Numbered from the stretch's first letter, positions 1 to 9,493 are shown. The stretch: DNA of 64,000 nucleotides from Rhodobacterales bacterium (GCA_002748285.1 PDSA01000025.1:92385-156384); one strand, 5' to 3'. The notes: generated from the letters alone by a model not told the origin. Translations and numbers: made by a program.

Positions 1-825
1 ATTGCCCAGCGATTTGGACATCTTTTTGCCCTCGACCTGCAACATCTCGTTATGCAGCCAGTAATTGGCAAAGCCGCCCTCGGGATGGGCGCAGCAGCTT
101 TGCGCAATTTCGTTTTCGTGATGCGGGAACATCAGATCATTGCCGCCGCCATGAATGTCAAAACTGGCCCCGAGCAATTCATAAGACATCGCCGAGCATT
201 CAATATGCCAGCCCGGACGGCCCCGGCCCCAAGGGCTGTCCCAGCCGGGTTGGTCCTCGGTCGAAGGCTTCCACAAAATGAAATCCATCGGGTTGCGCTT
301 GTAAGGGGCGACTTCGACCCGGGCGCCGGCAATCATATCCTTGACCGAGCGCCCGGACAGCGCACCGTAATCCTGATAGCTGTCCACCGCAAACAGCACA
401 TGGCCCTGCGCGGCATAGGCGTGGCCGGACTCGATCAGCTGGCCGATCATCGTCAGCATTGGCGCGATATAGTCGGTGGCACGCGGCATCTGGTCGGGCT
501 CTTTGGCCCCCAGCGCCGCCATATCATCCAGAAACCAGCCGGTGGTCTGGCCGGTGATCTGAGCAATCGGCTGGCCGGTTTCATTGGCGCGCGCGATGAT
601 TTTGTCGTCAATATCGGTGAAATTGCGCACATAGGTCACATGATCGGCCCCATAGACATGGCGCAACAGCCGGTTCAGCACATCAAACACCACCACCGGG
701 CGGGCATTGCCGATATGGGCGCGGTCATAAACCGTCGGCCCACAGACATACATCCGCACATTTTGCGGATCAATCGGCACGAAGTCCCGCTTTTGCCGGG
801 TTTTGGTGTCGTAAAGCTTGATCAT
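1..825 (-). CDS. cysS: Cysteinyl-tRNA synthetase, partial (3' end outside window)
   Basis: Class I aminoacyl-tRNA synthetase that charges tRNA-Cys. Only the first 275 codons are in the window. The N-terminus carries the zinc-site Cys and HIGN-type nucleotide-binding motif ([17 protein letters not shown]), and the KMSKS loop ([10 protein letters not shown]) lies at the very edge of the window. The ATG at 825 follows an AAGGAT ribosome-binding site. The gene is transcribed away from psd, so 826-1088 holds two divergent promoters. Family assignment is secure; the C-terminal anticodon-binding part cannot be inspected. Confidence 0.96.
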   Translation of the reverse strand, partial: MIKLYDTKTRQKRDFVPIDPQNVRMYVCGPTVYDRAHIGNARPVVVFDVLNRLLRHVYGADHVTYVRNFTDIDDKIIARANETGQPIAQITGQTTGWFLDDMAALGAKEPDQMPRATDYIAPMLTMIGQLIESGHAYAAQGHVLFAVDSYQDYGALSGRSVKDMIAGARVEVAPYKRNPMDFILWKPSTEDQPGWDSPWGRGRPGWHIECSAMSYELLGASFDIHGGGNDLMFPHHENEIAQSCCAHPEGGFANYWLHNEMLQVEGKKMSKSLGN

Positions 826-1088
826 AACCTAAATATCCTTATCAGGCCGGGCGCTTGCTGCGGCGCGATGCGTTCAAAACAAAAGAAAAACCATGAAGAA
901 CTGCCCCGCCCGAACCCCTGTGTTCAGCGGAGTCTACAAATACAGCGCAGGGTGGCAGTTTCAGTCATAGCCCCTGCCTAGCAATAAAAACCGAGGCAGA
1001 CAAGTGCGGCAAATCATTGCCAAAGCCTTCAGTTTGAATTACCAGCAGGCGCACGCCATCAACACCACACCAAACAGACGGACCCCAG

Positions 1089-1784
1089 ATGTCAAACCCA
1101 TTGAAAATTGTCGCTGTGCCGATGCACCCTGAGGGGCTGAAATTTGTTGGCATTTTTGCCGTGATCTCAATCCTGCTGGGACTGCTGTGGATGCCGCTGT
1201 TCTGGGTCGGTCTGGTGCTGACCATCTGGTGCTATTATTTTTTCCGCAACCCGGTGCGCTCGGTGCCGCAGCAAGAGGGGCTGGTCCTGTCGCCGGCCGA
1301 TGGGGTGATCAGCCTGATTACCAAGGTGATCCCTCCGGCGGAAATGGGGCTGGGCCCACAAGAACGTGTGCGGGTGTCGGTGTTCATGAATGTGTTTAAC
1401 TGCCATGTGAACCGGGCGCCGATGGATGGGGAATTTACCGCGATCCATTATCACAAGGGCAAATTCGTCAATGCTTCGCTGGACAAAGCCAGTGAGCATA
1501 ATGAGCGCAATGCCCTGACCATCACCAACCGGGCCGGCCATTCGATCGGAGTGATCCAGATCGCGGGGCTGGTGGCGCGGCGCATTGTCTGTTTTACCGC
1601 GGTCGGAGATCAGGTCAGAGCCGGCGAGCGCTTTGGCCTGATCCGTTTTGGCAGCCGGTTGGATGTGTTTTTGCCCATCGGGGTAGAGCCCAAAGTCATT
1701 CTGGGCCAGACCGCCGTGGCCGGGGAAACCGTGCTGGCCGATCTGGCCGATCCAACCCCCAACAGCAAAGGAACCCGGATTTGA
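1089..1784 (+). CDS. psd: Phosphatidylserine decarboxylase proenzyme
   Basis: Membrane-associated enzyme that decarboxylates phosphatidylserine to phosphatidylethanolamine. It is 231 aa, the short (PSD-A) form usual in alphaproteobacteria. Hydrophobic segments lie at about residues 18-55. The self-cleavage site is the Gly-Ser pair in FGSRLDVF, with Ser189 expected to become the pyruvoyl group, leaving a small alpha chain of about 43 residues. The gene overlaps pssA by 4 bp, so the two consecutive steps of the pathway are translationally coupled. Confidence 0.96.
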   Translation: MSNPLKIVAVPMHPEGLKFVGIFAVISILLGLLWMPLFWVGLVLTIWCYYFFRNPVRSVPQQEGLVLSPADGVISLITKVIPPAEMGLGPQERVRVSVFMNVFNCHVNRAPMDGEFTAIHYHKGKFVNASLDKASEHNERNALTITNRAGHSIGVIQIAGLVARRIVCFTAVGDQVRAGERFGLIRFGSRLDVFLPIGVEPKVILGQTAVAGETVLADLADPTPNSKGTRI

Positions 1785-2530
1785 ACCACCGCGCTGCCAG
1801 AAACGTGCCGCTGCGGCGGTTTATCCCGAATTTCGTGACAATTTTCGCGCTCTGCGCCGGTCTGACGGCGGTGCGTGAGGGCTTTGCCGGGCATTTCCAC
1901 AATGCGCTGGGGCTGCTGATGCTGGCGGCGGTGCTGGATGGGATTGACGGCAAGCTGGCGCGGATGCTGAACTCGGCCAGCCAGTTCGGGGCCGAGCTGG
2001 ATACGCTGGCGGATTTCTTCAATTTCGGCATTGCGCCGACGATCCTGCTCTATCTGATGTTCTTTGCCGGCAGCGAATTTGACAATCTGGGCTGGCTGGC
2101 GCTGATTATTTTCACTATCGCCTGCATGATGCGGCTGGCGCGATTCAATGTGGCGTTGCTCGAAGAAGAAGACCGCCCGGTGGATAAAAGCTTTCTGGTC
2201 GGGGTTCCCGCCCCCGCCATGGCTTGCCTTGGCTTTTTACCGGCCTTTTTGTTCATGTCGGGGTGGAAAAGCATTGGCGACTATCCGGTGTTGATTGCTT
2301 TTTACATCATCATTTGCGGGGCGCTGGCGGTCAGCCGGTTGCCGACGCTGTCGATCAAATACCTCAACATCAAACCCCGCCACCAGTTCTGGTTGTTTGC
2401 CGCGGTGGTGCTGGCGCTGGTGATCCTATCGGTGTTTCCGTGGCATATGCTGGTGCTGGTTGATCTGATCTATCTGGCAAGTTTGCCCATCACATGGTCG
2501 ATGGCGCGCAAGCAGACAAAGCCGGAATAA
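1781..2530 (+). CDS. pssA: CDP-diacylglycerol-serine O-phosphatidyltransferase
   Basis: Integral membrane enzyme making phosphatidylserine, the substrate of the Psd encoded just upstream. The 249-aa protein has the CDP-alcohol phosphotransferase signature D56-G-x2-A-R61-x8-G70-x3-D74-x3-D78, followed by several hydrophobic segments typical of PssA. The start is a TTG within the psd stop (TTGA overlap), chosen because AAAGGA lies at the right distance. A GTG at 1805 is the only nearby alternative and has no obvious ribosome-binding site. Confidence 0.95.
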   Translation: MNHRAARNVPLRRFIPNFVTIFALCAGLTAVREGFAGHFHNALGLLMLAAVLDGIDGKLARMLNSASQFGAELDTLADFFNFGIAPTILLYLMFFAGSEFDNLGWLALIIFTIACMMRLARFNVALLEEEDRPVDKSFLVGVPAPAMACLGFLPAFLFMSGWKSIGDYPVLIAFYIIICGALAVSRLPTLSIKYLNIKPRHQFWLFAAVVLALVILSVFPWHMLVLVDLIYLASLPITWSMARKQTKPE

Positions 2531-2533
2531 CAC

Positions 2534-2794
2534 TTAGCCATCGCAGGCACACCCAGGGCCTTTTCTGCATGTATAAGACCGGCTGATACAACTGTCACCA
2601 CAAGCCTTGCCTTTGCGACATACTTTGCAACACGCAACCTTTATGATTTTGGCTTGGGAACCTGTCTGTTGAAGAGCCCTAAATCGTTGCATAATATCCA
2701 TCTGTTGATCTGCAACTGTCACAGACTGCGCCCACGCCTCAGCGCCAGATAACGCCATCAACCACACAACTCCCAGTGCTATAAAGTGCTTCAA
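2534..2794 (-). CDS. Small secreted cysteine-rich protein of unknown function
   Basis: 86-aa protein read from a TTG start with GGAG 7 nt upstream. It has a clear signal peptide (hydrophobic 4-16, predicted cleavage after AWA22). The mature C-terminus holds eight cysteines (55, 56, 59, 65, 69, 76, 82, 84) in a basic tail containing GKACGDSCIS and GPGCAC. The GKxCGDxCI...C...GCAC pattern recurs, from memory, in small uncharacterised proteobacterial proteins. Disulphide-knot and metal-binding roles are both possible; no function is assigned. The gene is convergent with pssA (3 bp apart), and a CtrA-like box lies about 43 bp upstream of the start. Confidence 0.75.
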   Translation of the reverse strand: MKHFIALGVVWLMALSGAEAWAQSVTVADQQMDIMQRFRALQQTGSQAKIIKVACCKVCRKGKACGDSCISRSYTCRKGPGCACDG

Positions 2795-2825
2795 AACAGC
2801 TCCTCCATAAAACTAATCCAATAAT

Positions 2826-2852
2826 GTTAACAAAGGTTAACAGAAGGTTAAT
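2826..2852 (-). promoter_or_regulatory. CtrA-type box / phased GTTAA repeats
   Basis: Three GTTAA repeats begin at 2826, 2836 and 2847, about one helical turn apart. Read on the minus strand they give TTAA-N7-TTAAC (2837-2851), which fits the alphaproteobacterial CtrA consensus TTAA-N7-TTAA, plus a third TTAAC. The site is 43 bp upstream of the Cys-rich gene, where a promoter would lie. The match is seen directly; binding by CtrA is inferred. Confidence 0.5.
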
Positions 2853-2896
2853 TCTACTTAAAGTGTTTTTCTCACACTCCTCGTCCTAATCGCAAC

Positions 2897-3652
2897 CTAG
2901 CCCAATCTTTTCTGATACACCCCTTGCAGAAAATCCGTCACCTCTCCCATCATCTGCCGATCAAACCCATCCGACCCCGCATCCTGCGACATCCCGCGCC
3001 GCAGCTTGCCCTGATCCGGGATCTGATCCAACGGCCCGCCCGGCCCCTGCTGATACACCAACAGCGGCACATCCACTCCGGCCAGAGCGTGTTCGGGAAA
3101 ACACACAAGCTGTGGCTCCAACACCACCAACGCCCGCAAACGCGGCTCGGCGCTGACCGGCACGGGCTTATTCAGCTTGTTGAACAGCTTGCCCCCTGCC
3201 AGCGCCAGCCCGGCGGCTCCACCCATGCCATGACCAATCACCGCCACCTGATCGCGGTTGACACAGCCCTCCAAAATGCCGTTTTCCGCCACCTCATCAA
3301 TGCACAGGCTCAGATGATAGGGGCGCAGTTGCAGATTGCGGGTGCTGCCGTCCAGAAAATTGTCATCCGCATGATTGCCGAAATGTTCCGGCATCGCCAC
3401 CACAAAGCCGCTCGCCGCCAGATGCTGCGCCAACGCCAGATGATCCAGACGGCTGCCTCCGGCATCATGGGATATGATCACCAGCGGGTAATTGCCGCCC
3501 TGCACAAACGCATTCAACCCGGCCTGAATGTGATGCGCTCCAACCTTGAGATCACCGAATTCAGCCTGCGCCGGATACATCACGAAAACCGGCACCCCCA
3601 TATGGTTGCGCCCATCCCAAATACGCATATGCAGACAACCAATTTTTTGCAT
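2897..3652 (-). CDS. Alpha/beta-hydrolase (dienelactone hydrolase-like) lacking the nucleophile Ser
   Basis: 251-aa alpha/beta-hydrolase-fold protein related to predicted dienelactone hydrolases. An oxyanion-type segment (SHDAGGSRL, about 61-69) is followed by the nucleophile elbow, which reads VAVIGHGMGG (137-145). Gly142 therefore sits where active relatives have Ser (GHSxGG). The start is the ATG at 3652 with GGAGG 7 nt upstream; upstream in-frame codons lack this signal. There is no N-terminal export signal, so the protein is probably cytoplasmic. It may be a pseudoenzyme or may use another residue. Its promoter region overlaps the 5' side of purB, which is divergent. Confidence 0.8.
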   Translation of the reverse strand: MQKIGCLHMRIWDGRNHMGVPVFVMYPAQAEFGDLKVGAHHIQAGLNAFVQGGNYPLVIISHDAGGSRLDHLALAQHLAASGFVVAMPEHFGNHADDNFLDGSTRNLQLRPYHLSLCIDEVAENGILEGCVNRDQVAVIGHGMGGAAGLALAGGKLFNKLNKPVPVSAEPRLRALVVLEPQLVCFPEHALAGVDVPLLVYQQGPGGPLDQIPDQGKLRRGMSQDAGSDGFDRQMMGEVTDFLQGVYQKRLG

Positions 3653-3808
3653 CCCGGTTCCTCCGTCACCTTGCCCCATACCCGGCTTGTGCCTCAGCCC
3701 GGACAGGGAAACAAGCCCAAAGCCGCCCTGCCCCTTGCTGATCGCCCCCAAGCCGATTAAGAGATGAAGCATCTGTTACCCTGCCCCTTAGACAAAGGTT
3801 TTTCGGCT

Positions 3809-5110
3809 ATGATCCCTCGCTATTCCCGCCCTGAAATGGTCGCCATCTGGTCTCCTGCCTCGAAATTTCGCATCTGGTATGAAATCGAAGCCCATGCCTG
3901 CGATGCTCAGGCCAAGCTGGGCGTGATCCCGCAGGCCAATGCCGATGCGGTCTGGAAGGCCAAGGATGTGGAATTTGACGTGGCCCGCATTGACGAAATC
4001 GAGGCCGTCACCAAGCATGACGTGATCGCGTTCCTCACCCATCTGGCCGAGATCATCGGCAATGACGAGGCCCGTTTCGTACATCAGGGCATGACCAGCT
4101 CAGACGTGCTGGATACTTGCTTCAACGTGCAGCTGGTCAAGGCCAGCGATATTCTGATCGAGGGCATGGAAAAGCTGCTGACCGCGCTGAAACGCCGGGC
4201 GCTTGAGCATAAAATGACCATCCGCATCGGCCGCAGCCACGGCATCCATGCCGAGCCCACCACCATGGGCCTGACCTTTGCCCGTTTCTACGCCGAGATG
4301 GACCGCAACCTGACCCGCCTGAAAACTGCGCGGGCCGAAATTGCCACCGGCGCGATTTCCGGCGCGGTCGGCACGTTTGCCAATATCGACCCGGCGGTTG
4401 AGGAACATGTCTGCCAGCAAATGGGCCTGCTGCCCGAGCCGATTTCGACCCAGGTGATCCCGCGTGATCGCCATGCGGCGTTTTTCGCCACCCTTGGGGT
4501 GATCGGCAGCAGCATCGAAAACATCGCGGTTGAGGTGCGCCACATGCAACGCACCGAGGTTTTAGAGGCCGAGGAATTTTTCTCGAAGGGTCAAAAGGGC
4601 TCCTCCGCCATGCCGCATAAACGCAACCCGGTGCTGAGCGAAAATCTCTCGGGTCTGGCGCGGCTGATCCGTATGAGCGTGGTGCCGGCGATGGAAAATG
4701 TGGTGCTGTGGCACGAGCGCGACATCTCGCATTCTTCGGTTGAACGCAATATCGGCCCCGATACCACGGTGACGCTGGATTTCGCGCTGGCCCGTCTGAC
4801 GGGTCTGATTGACAAGCTGGTGATTTACCCCGATAACATGCTGGCGAATATGAATAAATTTCGCGGTCTGGTGCATTCGCAGCGGGTGCTGCTGGCGCTG
4901 ACTCAGGCAGGTGTCAGCCGCGAGGACAGCTATCGCATGGTGCAGCGCAACGCCATGCGGGTCTGGGAACAGGATGCGGATTTCATGACCGAGCTGCTCA
5001 ATGATGCCGAGGTGACGGCGGCGCTGAGCAAAGAAGAGATCGAGGACAAGTTCGATCTGGGCTATCATACCAAGCATGTCGATACGATCTTCAAGCGGGT
5101 GTTTGGGTAA
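3809..5110 (+). CDS. purB: Adenylosuccinate lyase
   Basis: Fumarase/aspartase-superfamily enzyme acting twice in purine synthesis: cleaving SAICAR to AICAR and adenylosuccinate to AMP. It is 433 aa, close to the roughly 430 aa of the Bacillus-type PurB. The superfamily signature SSAMPHKRNP begins at Ser265, the flexible catalytic loop. The conserved TSSDVLDT and GRSHG segments are present. The ATG at 3809 is preceded by AAAGG; an upstream in-frame ATG at 3764 would add 15 residues that do not resemble the family. Confidence 0.96.
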   Translation: MIPRYSRPEMVAIWSPASKFRIWYEIEAHACDAQAKLGVIPQANADAVWKAKDVEFDVARIDEIEAVTKHDVIAFLTHLAEIIGNDEARFVHQGMTSSDVLDTCFNVQLVKASDILIEGMEKLLTALKRRALEHKMTIRIGRSHGIHAEPTTMGLTFARFYAEMDRNLTRLKTARAEIATGAISGAVGTFANIDPAVEEHVCQQMGLLPEPISTQVIPRDRHAAFFATLGVIGSSIENIAVEVRHMQRTEVLEAEEFFSKGQKGSSAMPHKRNPVLSENLSGLARLIRMSVVPAMENVVLWHERDISHSSVERNIGPDTTVTLDFALARLTGLIDKLVIYPDNMLANMNKFRGLVHSQRVLLALTQAGVSREDSYRMVQRNAMRVWEQDADFMTELLNDAEVTAALSKEEIEDKFDLGYHTKHVDTIFKRVFG

Positions 5111-5151
5111 GCAAGCGTCCCGACAGACGTTTCGCACTTTCTCACTGCTTC

Positions 5152-5171
5152 GCCCGGCCGCAAGGCCGGGC
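5152..5171. repeat. REP-like GC hairpin downstream of purB
   Basis: Perfect 8-bp stem GCCCGGCC/GGCCGGGC closed by a GCAA tetraloop, 41 bp after the purB stop. No T-run follows, so it is not a canonical intrinsic terminator. A similar CCCGGCC/GGCCGGG hairpin occurs at 52931-52950. Confidence 0.5.
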
Positions 5172-5251
5172 TACGCCTACCTATAGGTCCGGCATCAGCG
5201 ACTACCCAAGCAGGCGCAGCCCGGCGTTCTTTGGCTTATATGACGTTTAAA

Positions 5252-5353
5252 GCGTTATGCGAAAAACCTGAATCCCCTAACGCTGCCTGAAATCAAAGAT
5301 TTCAACGCGTTAGGTGATACTCTATGTCTCAGGTATTTCGTCAAACGCTATAG
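5252..5353 (-). repeat. Nested palindromic repeat, copy A
   Basis: 102-bp element also present at 20898-20991 and 23794-23895. It is a nested palindrome. The outer arms are GCGTTatgCGAAA / TTTCGtcaAACGC, then CCTGA/TCAGG, then CCTAACGC/GCGTTAGG, with innermost TGAAATC/GATTTCA. It lies between the 3' ends of the convergent genes purB and slyX. No transposase ORF is inside, so it is a MITE/REP-like non-autonomous repeat. Strand is assigned so that the CTATAGCG end is 5'. Confidence 0.85.
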
Positions 5354-5385
5354 CAGAAGTCTTGGCAGACCGCCTAAAAAGCACC

Positions 5386-5595
5386 CTACCAATGCGGCGG
5401 GCGTTGATCACTCAATACCACCGAGCCCCCGGCCTCAGCCTCGCGGCTGGCTTCGCGCTCCATCAGGATTCGCACACGATCATTGAGCAGCTCAATGTCC
5501 TTCTCCTGACGGGCGACAACATCGGACAGATCGTCGACCGTCTTGATCAGATAGGCGACTTGCTCTTGCAGTTGGGTAATTTCTTTCTGGCTCAT
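5386..5595 (-). CDS. slyX: SlyX family protein
   Basis: 69-aa hydrophilic, almost entirely coiled-coil protein (leucine/valine heptads over about residues 5-45) with the SlyX C-terminal ending PPHW. Function of the family is unknown despite its naming beside slyD in E. coli. No strong ribosome-binding site distinguishes the ATG at 5595 from one three codons earlier (5604). It is convergent with purB, and the nested repeat A sits 32 bp beyond its stop. It is divergent from hisS. Confidence 0.8.
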   Translation of the reverse strand: MSQKEITQLQEQVAYLIKTVDDLSDVVARQEKDIELLNDRVRILMEREASREAEAGGSVVLSDQRPPHW

Positions 5596-5763
5596 GCCTG
5601 CCATGCTACACGGTAAATGCCCATTCCACAAGAACCCACTGGCGCATCAGCACCCCTTTGCCACATGGCCCCGCTTTTCCCTGACCAGATGCGGCCCCTT
5701 CCCTTGCCCCCGCCCGCGCCTTTGGGTAAAGCCTTGGCCAGACATACCCAAAGGGAACACCCC

Positions 5764-7263
5764 ATGGCCAGAAACCAGAAACCCAAAAAGACACCACGCC
5801 CCAAGGCGCTGCCGCCCAAGGGCTTTCGCGATTATTTCAGCGACGAGGTCACGATCCGCAAAACCATGCTGGACCGGATCGCCGCAGTTTACCATCGCTA
5901 TGGCTTTGAGGCGCTGGAAAGTTCCGCTGTGGAAACGGTCGAAGCCCTAGGGAAATTCCTGCCCGATGTCGACCGACCCAATGAAGGCGTGTTTGCCTGG
6001 CTGGAAGAAGAAAAAGACTGGCTGGCGCTGCGCTATGACCTGACCGCGCCGCTGGCCCGGGTCTATGCCCAGCACCGCAATGATCTGCCCACCCCTTACC
6101 GGCGCTATGCGATGGGGCCGGTCTGGCGCAATGAAAAACCCGGCCCCGGGCGGTTTCGGCAGTTTTACCAATGCGATGCCGATACGGTGGGCAGTGCCTC
6201 GATGGCCGCCGATGCCGAAAACTGCGCCATGCTGTCGGATGCGCTGGAAACCCTGGGCATTGCCCGTGGCGATTATGTCATCCGCATCAACAACCGCAAG
6301 GTGCTCAATGGCGTGCTTGACGTCATGGGCGTGGCCGAAGGCACCACCCGCGACAACGTGCTGCGCAGCATCGACAAATTCGACAAGGTCGGCGAGGCCG
6401 GCGTGCGGGCGCTGTTGGGCAAAGGGCGGCTGGATGCTTCGGGGGCGTATATTGACGGCGTGGGGCTGAGCGAAGCGCAAGCCGAACCGGTCATCGCCTT
6501 TTTGACCTCCAAAGGCGACAGCGCCGAGCAAACCCTGTCCAATCTGCGCGCCGCGGTGGGCGACAGCAAGATCGGAGCCGAGGGCGTGGCCGAGTTGGAG
6601 CAGATTGCCACTTTGCTGGCGGCGCAGGGCTATGGCGCGGATCGGATCGTGATTGATCCCTCGGTAGTGCGCGGCCTTGGCTATTACACCGGCCCGGTTT
6701 ACGAGGCCGAGCTGACTTTTGAGATCACCGATGAAAAAGGGCGCGTGCGCCAGTTCGGCTCGGTCGCCGCCGGCGGGCGCTATGATGATCTGGTCAAACG
6801 CTTCACTGGTCAGGCGGTGCCAGCCACTGGCGTGTCGATCGGGGTGGACCGGTTGCTGGCCGCCTTGCAAGCCAAGGGGCTGATCCGGCAGAAATCGCTC
6901 GGCCCGGTGGTGGTGACGGTGATGGATCGCAACCGCATGGCCGATTATCAATCCATGGTGGCCGAGCTTCGCAATGCTGGCATCCGGGCCGAGGTTTATC
7001 TGGGCAACCCGAAAAACTTTGGCAACCAGTTGAAATATGCCGACAAACGCAACGCGCCGCTGGCGATTATCGAAGGCGACGAGGAACACGAACAAGGCAT
7101 GGTCCAGATCAAGGACCTGATCCTCGGGGCCAAAATCGCCGAAAACGCCACGCTGGAGGAATGGAAAAACCGCCCCTCGCAATATCAGGTGCCGCGCGCC
7201 GAGATGCTGACCAAAGTGACCGAACTGCTGGCGCTTTACCGCCCGGCAGATGAGGATCAGTGA
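5764..7263 (+). CDS. hisS: Histidyl-tRNA synthetase
   Basis: Class II synthetase that charges tRNA-His. It is 499 aa, the long form common in Rhodobacterales. Motif-1/2 regions ([34 protein letters not shown]), the histidine-specific [12 protein letters not shown] and motif 3 (GGRYDDL..., [10 protein letters not shown]) are visible, then an anticodon-binding domain from about residue 400. The start is the ATG at 5764 behind AAAGGGAA. Its TGA overlaps the hisZ start, so hisS, hisZ and hisG form one operon. Pairing hisS with its paralogue hisZ ties tRNA charging to histidine biosynthesis. Confidence 0.97.
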   Translation: MARNQKPKKTPRPKALPPKGFRDYFSDEVTIRKTMLDRIAAVYHRYGFEALESSAVETVEALGKFLPDVDRPNEGVFAWLEEEKDWLALRYDLTAPLARVYAQHRNDLPTPYRRYAMGPVWRNEKPGPGRFRQFYQCDADTVGSASMAADAENCAMLSDALETLGIARGDYVIRINNRKVLNGVLDVMGVAEGTTRDNVLRSIDKFDKVGEAGVRALLGKGRLDASGAYIDGVGLSEAQAEPVIAFLTSKGDSAEQTLSNLRAAVGDSKIGAEGVAELEQIATLLAAQGYGADRIVIDPSVVRGLGYYTGPVYEAELTFEITDEKGRVRQFGSVAAGGRYDDLVKRFTGQAVPATGVSIGVDRLLAALQAKGLIRQKSLGPVVVTVMDRNRMADYQSMVAELRNAGIRAEVYLGNPKNFGNQLKYADKRNAPLAIIEGDEEHEQGMVQIKDLILGAKIAENATLEEWKNRPSQYQVPRAEMLTKVTELLALYRPADEDQ

Positions 7264-8348
7264 TGGGGCCGCAATCTGCCATTCAACGCCAATGCACCGA
7301 TTTTGTCGCGTTTTTTGAACGCCACGGGGCCAAAGCGATTGAAACCGACATTCTGCAACCGGCCAAAGTGCTGCTGGACCTTTACGGCGAGGATATCCGC
7401 GCCCGGGCCTATATGACCTCGGATGCGCTGCGCGGCGAACAGATGCTGCGGCCCGATTTCACCGTGCCGGTGGTGCAGATGCATATGGCGCATGGGCAGG
7501 AGCCGGCGCGCTATACCTATGCTGGCAAAGTGTTTCGTCGTCAGGAAGAAGACCTCACACGCCCCAGCGAATTCATGCAGGTTGGCTATGAGCTGTTTGA
7601 CGGTGCAAACCCGCCCGCCGCTGATGCCGAAGTCTTTTCCCTTTTTGAACAAGTGCTTGCGCCGCTTTCCTTACGCGCCGCCACCGGCGATATGGGCATT
7701 CTGATCGCCGCGATTGGCGGGCTGAACACCAGCGATCAGCGCAAAGCCGCCCTGCTGCGCCATATCTGGCATCCGCGCCGGTTTCGCTGCCTGCTGGATC
7801 GGTTCTCGGGTCGGGTGCCGACTCCGCCCAGCCGCAAGGCTTTGCTGGCCGCCGATGATCCCATGGCCGCCGCGCAACCCTTTATCGGCCTGCGCAGCCG
7901 CGACGAAATCAGCGCCCGCATCAACGCTTTGCGCAGCGAATCCCAGACCCCGCCGATTGGCCAATCCGAGATGCTGATTCTGGATGACATCCTGAATTTG
8001 CGCGAAAAATCCCCCTTCGCGCTGGAGCGGTTGCGCGACATTGCCGTGGACATGCCCGCCATCAGCCCCGCGGTCGATATGATGGATGCGCGGCTGAACG
8101 CAATGGCCGATAAGGGCGTCAATGTTGACGATCTGGATTTCGAGGGCGCCTATGGCCGCACCACGCTGGAATATTATGCCGGCTTCGTGTTCGGCTTTTA
8201 TGCCGAAACCCGCCCCGACCTACCGGCGGTAGCCAGTGGCGGGCGCTATGATGCGCTCAGCCGGGTGCTGGGGCAAGGGCGCAGCATTCCCGCCGTGGGC
8301 GGGGTGATCCGCCCGGAACTGGCGCTGCAACTGGAGGCACAGAGATGA
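7263..8348 (+). CDS. hisZ: ATP phosphoribosyltransferase regulatory subunit
   Basis: HisRS-like protein without synthetase activity. It assembles with short-form HisG and is needed for ATP-PRT activity and histidine feedback control. The 361-aa protein keeps the synthetase core (DFTVPVVQMHM, YTYAGKVFRRQ, ASGGRYDALSRVLG) but lacks the C-terminal anticodon domain, as expected for HisZ. The ATG at 7263 overlaps the hisS TGA by 1 bp, with GAGGAT upstream. A GTG codon immediately before is an equally reachable start. The hisG start overlaps its stop by 4 bp. Confidence 0.95.
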   Translation: MGPQSAIQRQCTDFVAFFERHGAKAIETDILQPAKVLLDLYGEDIRARAYMTSDALRGEQMLRPDFTVPVVQMHMAHGQEPARYTYAGKVFRRQEEDLTRPSEFMQVGYELFDGANPPAADAEVFSLFEQVLAPLSLRAATGDMGILIAAIGGLNTSDQRKAALLRHIWHPRRFRCLLDRFSGRVPTPPSRKALLAADDPMAAAQPFIGLRSRDEISARINALRSESQTPPIGQSEMLILDDILNLREKSPFALERLRDIAVDMPAISPAVDMMDARLNAMADKGVNVDDLDFEGAYGRTTLEYYAGFVFGFYAETRPDLPAVASGGRYDALSRVLGQGRSIPAVGGVIRPELALQLEAQR

Positions 8349-9034
8349 CGCTGAAACTGGGGGTGCCCTCCAAGGGGCGGCTGATGGAGAAAACCTTTGA
8401 CTGGTTCGGCAAACGCGGCGTGACGCTGCGCCGCACTGGGTCCGAGCGCGAATATGCCGCGACGGTGGACGGTGTCAGCGGGGTGGATCTGGTGCTGTTG
8501 TCGGCTTCGGAAATCCCGCGTGAATTGGCGGCCGGGCGCATTCATCTGGGGGTGACGGGCTCTGATCTGGTGCGTGAACAGCTGGCGGGCTGGGATACTC
8601 AGGTTCAGGAAATCGCCCGGATGGAATTTGGCCATGCCGATCTGGTGATTGCGGTGCCCAAATGCTGGGTCGATGTCGATCTGATCGAAGACCTCGACGC
8701 CGCCGCCGCCGCCTTTCGCGCCAAACACGGCTTTCGGATGCGCATTGCCACCAAATATCACCGGCTGGTGCGGGAATTTCTGCGCGATCAGGGGCTGGCC
8801 GATTACCAGCTGATCGACAGTCAGGGCGCGACCGAAGGCACGGTGAAGCACGAAACCGCCGAAGCGATTGCCGACATCACCTCAAGCGGTGAAACTCTGC
8901 GAGCCAACCATCTGAAATTGCTGGCCGATGGGGTGGTGCATAAATCCCAAGCCACGCTGTTTCGTTCAAAAACTGCAAAGCTGAGCGAAACCGATCGCGC
9001 CCATCTGGCCGATTTTCTGGCAAAGCTGAGCTAG
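8345..9034 (+). CDS. hisG: ATP phosphoribosyltransferase, short form
   Basis: Catalyses the first step of histidine synthesis (ATP + PRPP to phosphoribosyl-ATP). At 229 aa it is the short HisG that lacks the C-terminal regulatory ACT-like domain and depends on HisZ, encoded directly upstream with a 4-bp ATGA overlap. Conserved segments include GVPSKGRLME at the N-terminus and the PRPP-loop-like DSQGATEGTVKHE near residue 160. Location is cytoplasmic. Confidence 0.96.
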   Translation: MTLKLGVPSKGRLMEKTFDWFGKRGVTLRRTGSEREYAATVDGVSGVDLVLLSASEIPRELAAGRIHLGVTGSDLVREQLAGWDTQVQEIARMEFGHADLVIAVPKCWVDVDLIEDLDAAAAAFRAKHGFRMRIATKYHRLVREFLRDQGLADYQLIDSQGATEGTVKHETAEAIADITSSGETLRANHLKLLADGVVHKSQATLFRSKTAKLSETDRAHLADFLAKLS

Positions 9035-9040
9035 GCGGGC

Positions 9041-9493
9041 ATGGACGATCTGGACCGCAAGATTTTGGCGCAGTTGCAGCAGGATGCCGCGCTGTCGCTG
9101 GATGAGATCGCCCGCAAGGTCGGTTCCTCCAAAACCCCGGTGTGGAACCGGATCAACAAGATGAAGCGCGCCGGCGTGATTGGCCGGCAGACGGTTTTGC
9201 TGGACCCCGAAGCGCTGGGGCTGGAGGCGTGTTTCTTTGTGCTGGTGCGCACCAGCGAGCATGACGCGGCTTGGCAAAAGCAGTTTTTAGAGGTGCTGCA
9301 GGCCCGCCCTGAAGTGTTAGAGGCCCACCGTCTGGCCGGAGATATCGACTATATCCTCAAGGTGCGGGTGAAGAATGCCAAAGCGTATGATGCGTTTTAT
9401 CAGGCACTGATTGCCGAGGTGAAAATCTATAATGTGACCGCTTTGCTGTCGATGGAAGAGATCAAATCCACTACGATTTTACCGGTTGACTAG
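9041..9493 (+). CDS. Lrp/AsnC family transcriptional regulator
   Basis: 150-aa regulator with an N-terminal winged helix-turn-helix (LDRKILAQLQQDAALSLDEI, then KVGSSKTPVWNRINKMKRAGVI) and a C-terminal RAM/AsnC ligand domain ending in LLSMEEIKSTTILP. It begins 6 bp after hisG and is probably co-transcribed. A link with amino-acid levels is plausible, but the effector and targets are unknown. The divergence from Lrp itself leaves the subfamily open. Confidence 0.92.
   Translation: MDDLDRKILAQLQQDAALSLDEIARKVGSSKTPVWNRINKMKRAGVIGRQTVLLDPEALGLEACFFVLVRTSEHDAAWQKQFLEVLQARPEVLEAHRLAGDIDYILKVRVKNAKAYDAFYQALIAEVKIYNVTALLSMEEIKSTTILPVD

Noticed and set aside
2924..3760. Plus-strand frame overlapping the alpha/beta-hydrolase
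   Set aside because: The minus-strand frame has hydrolase motifs and a strong ribosome-binding site; the plus-strand product is His/Gln/Arg-rich with no domain.
5314..5616. Frames starting LYVSGISSNAI at 5314 and, on the other strand, at 23833
   Set aside because: The shared N-terminus is only the translation of the nested palindromic repeat running into unrelated sequence; slyX occupies the opposite strand at the first.
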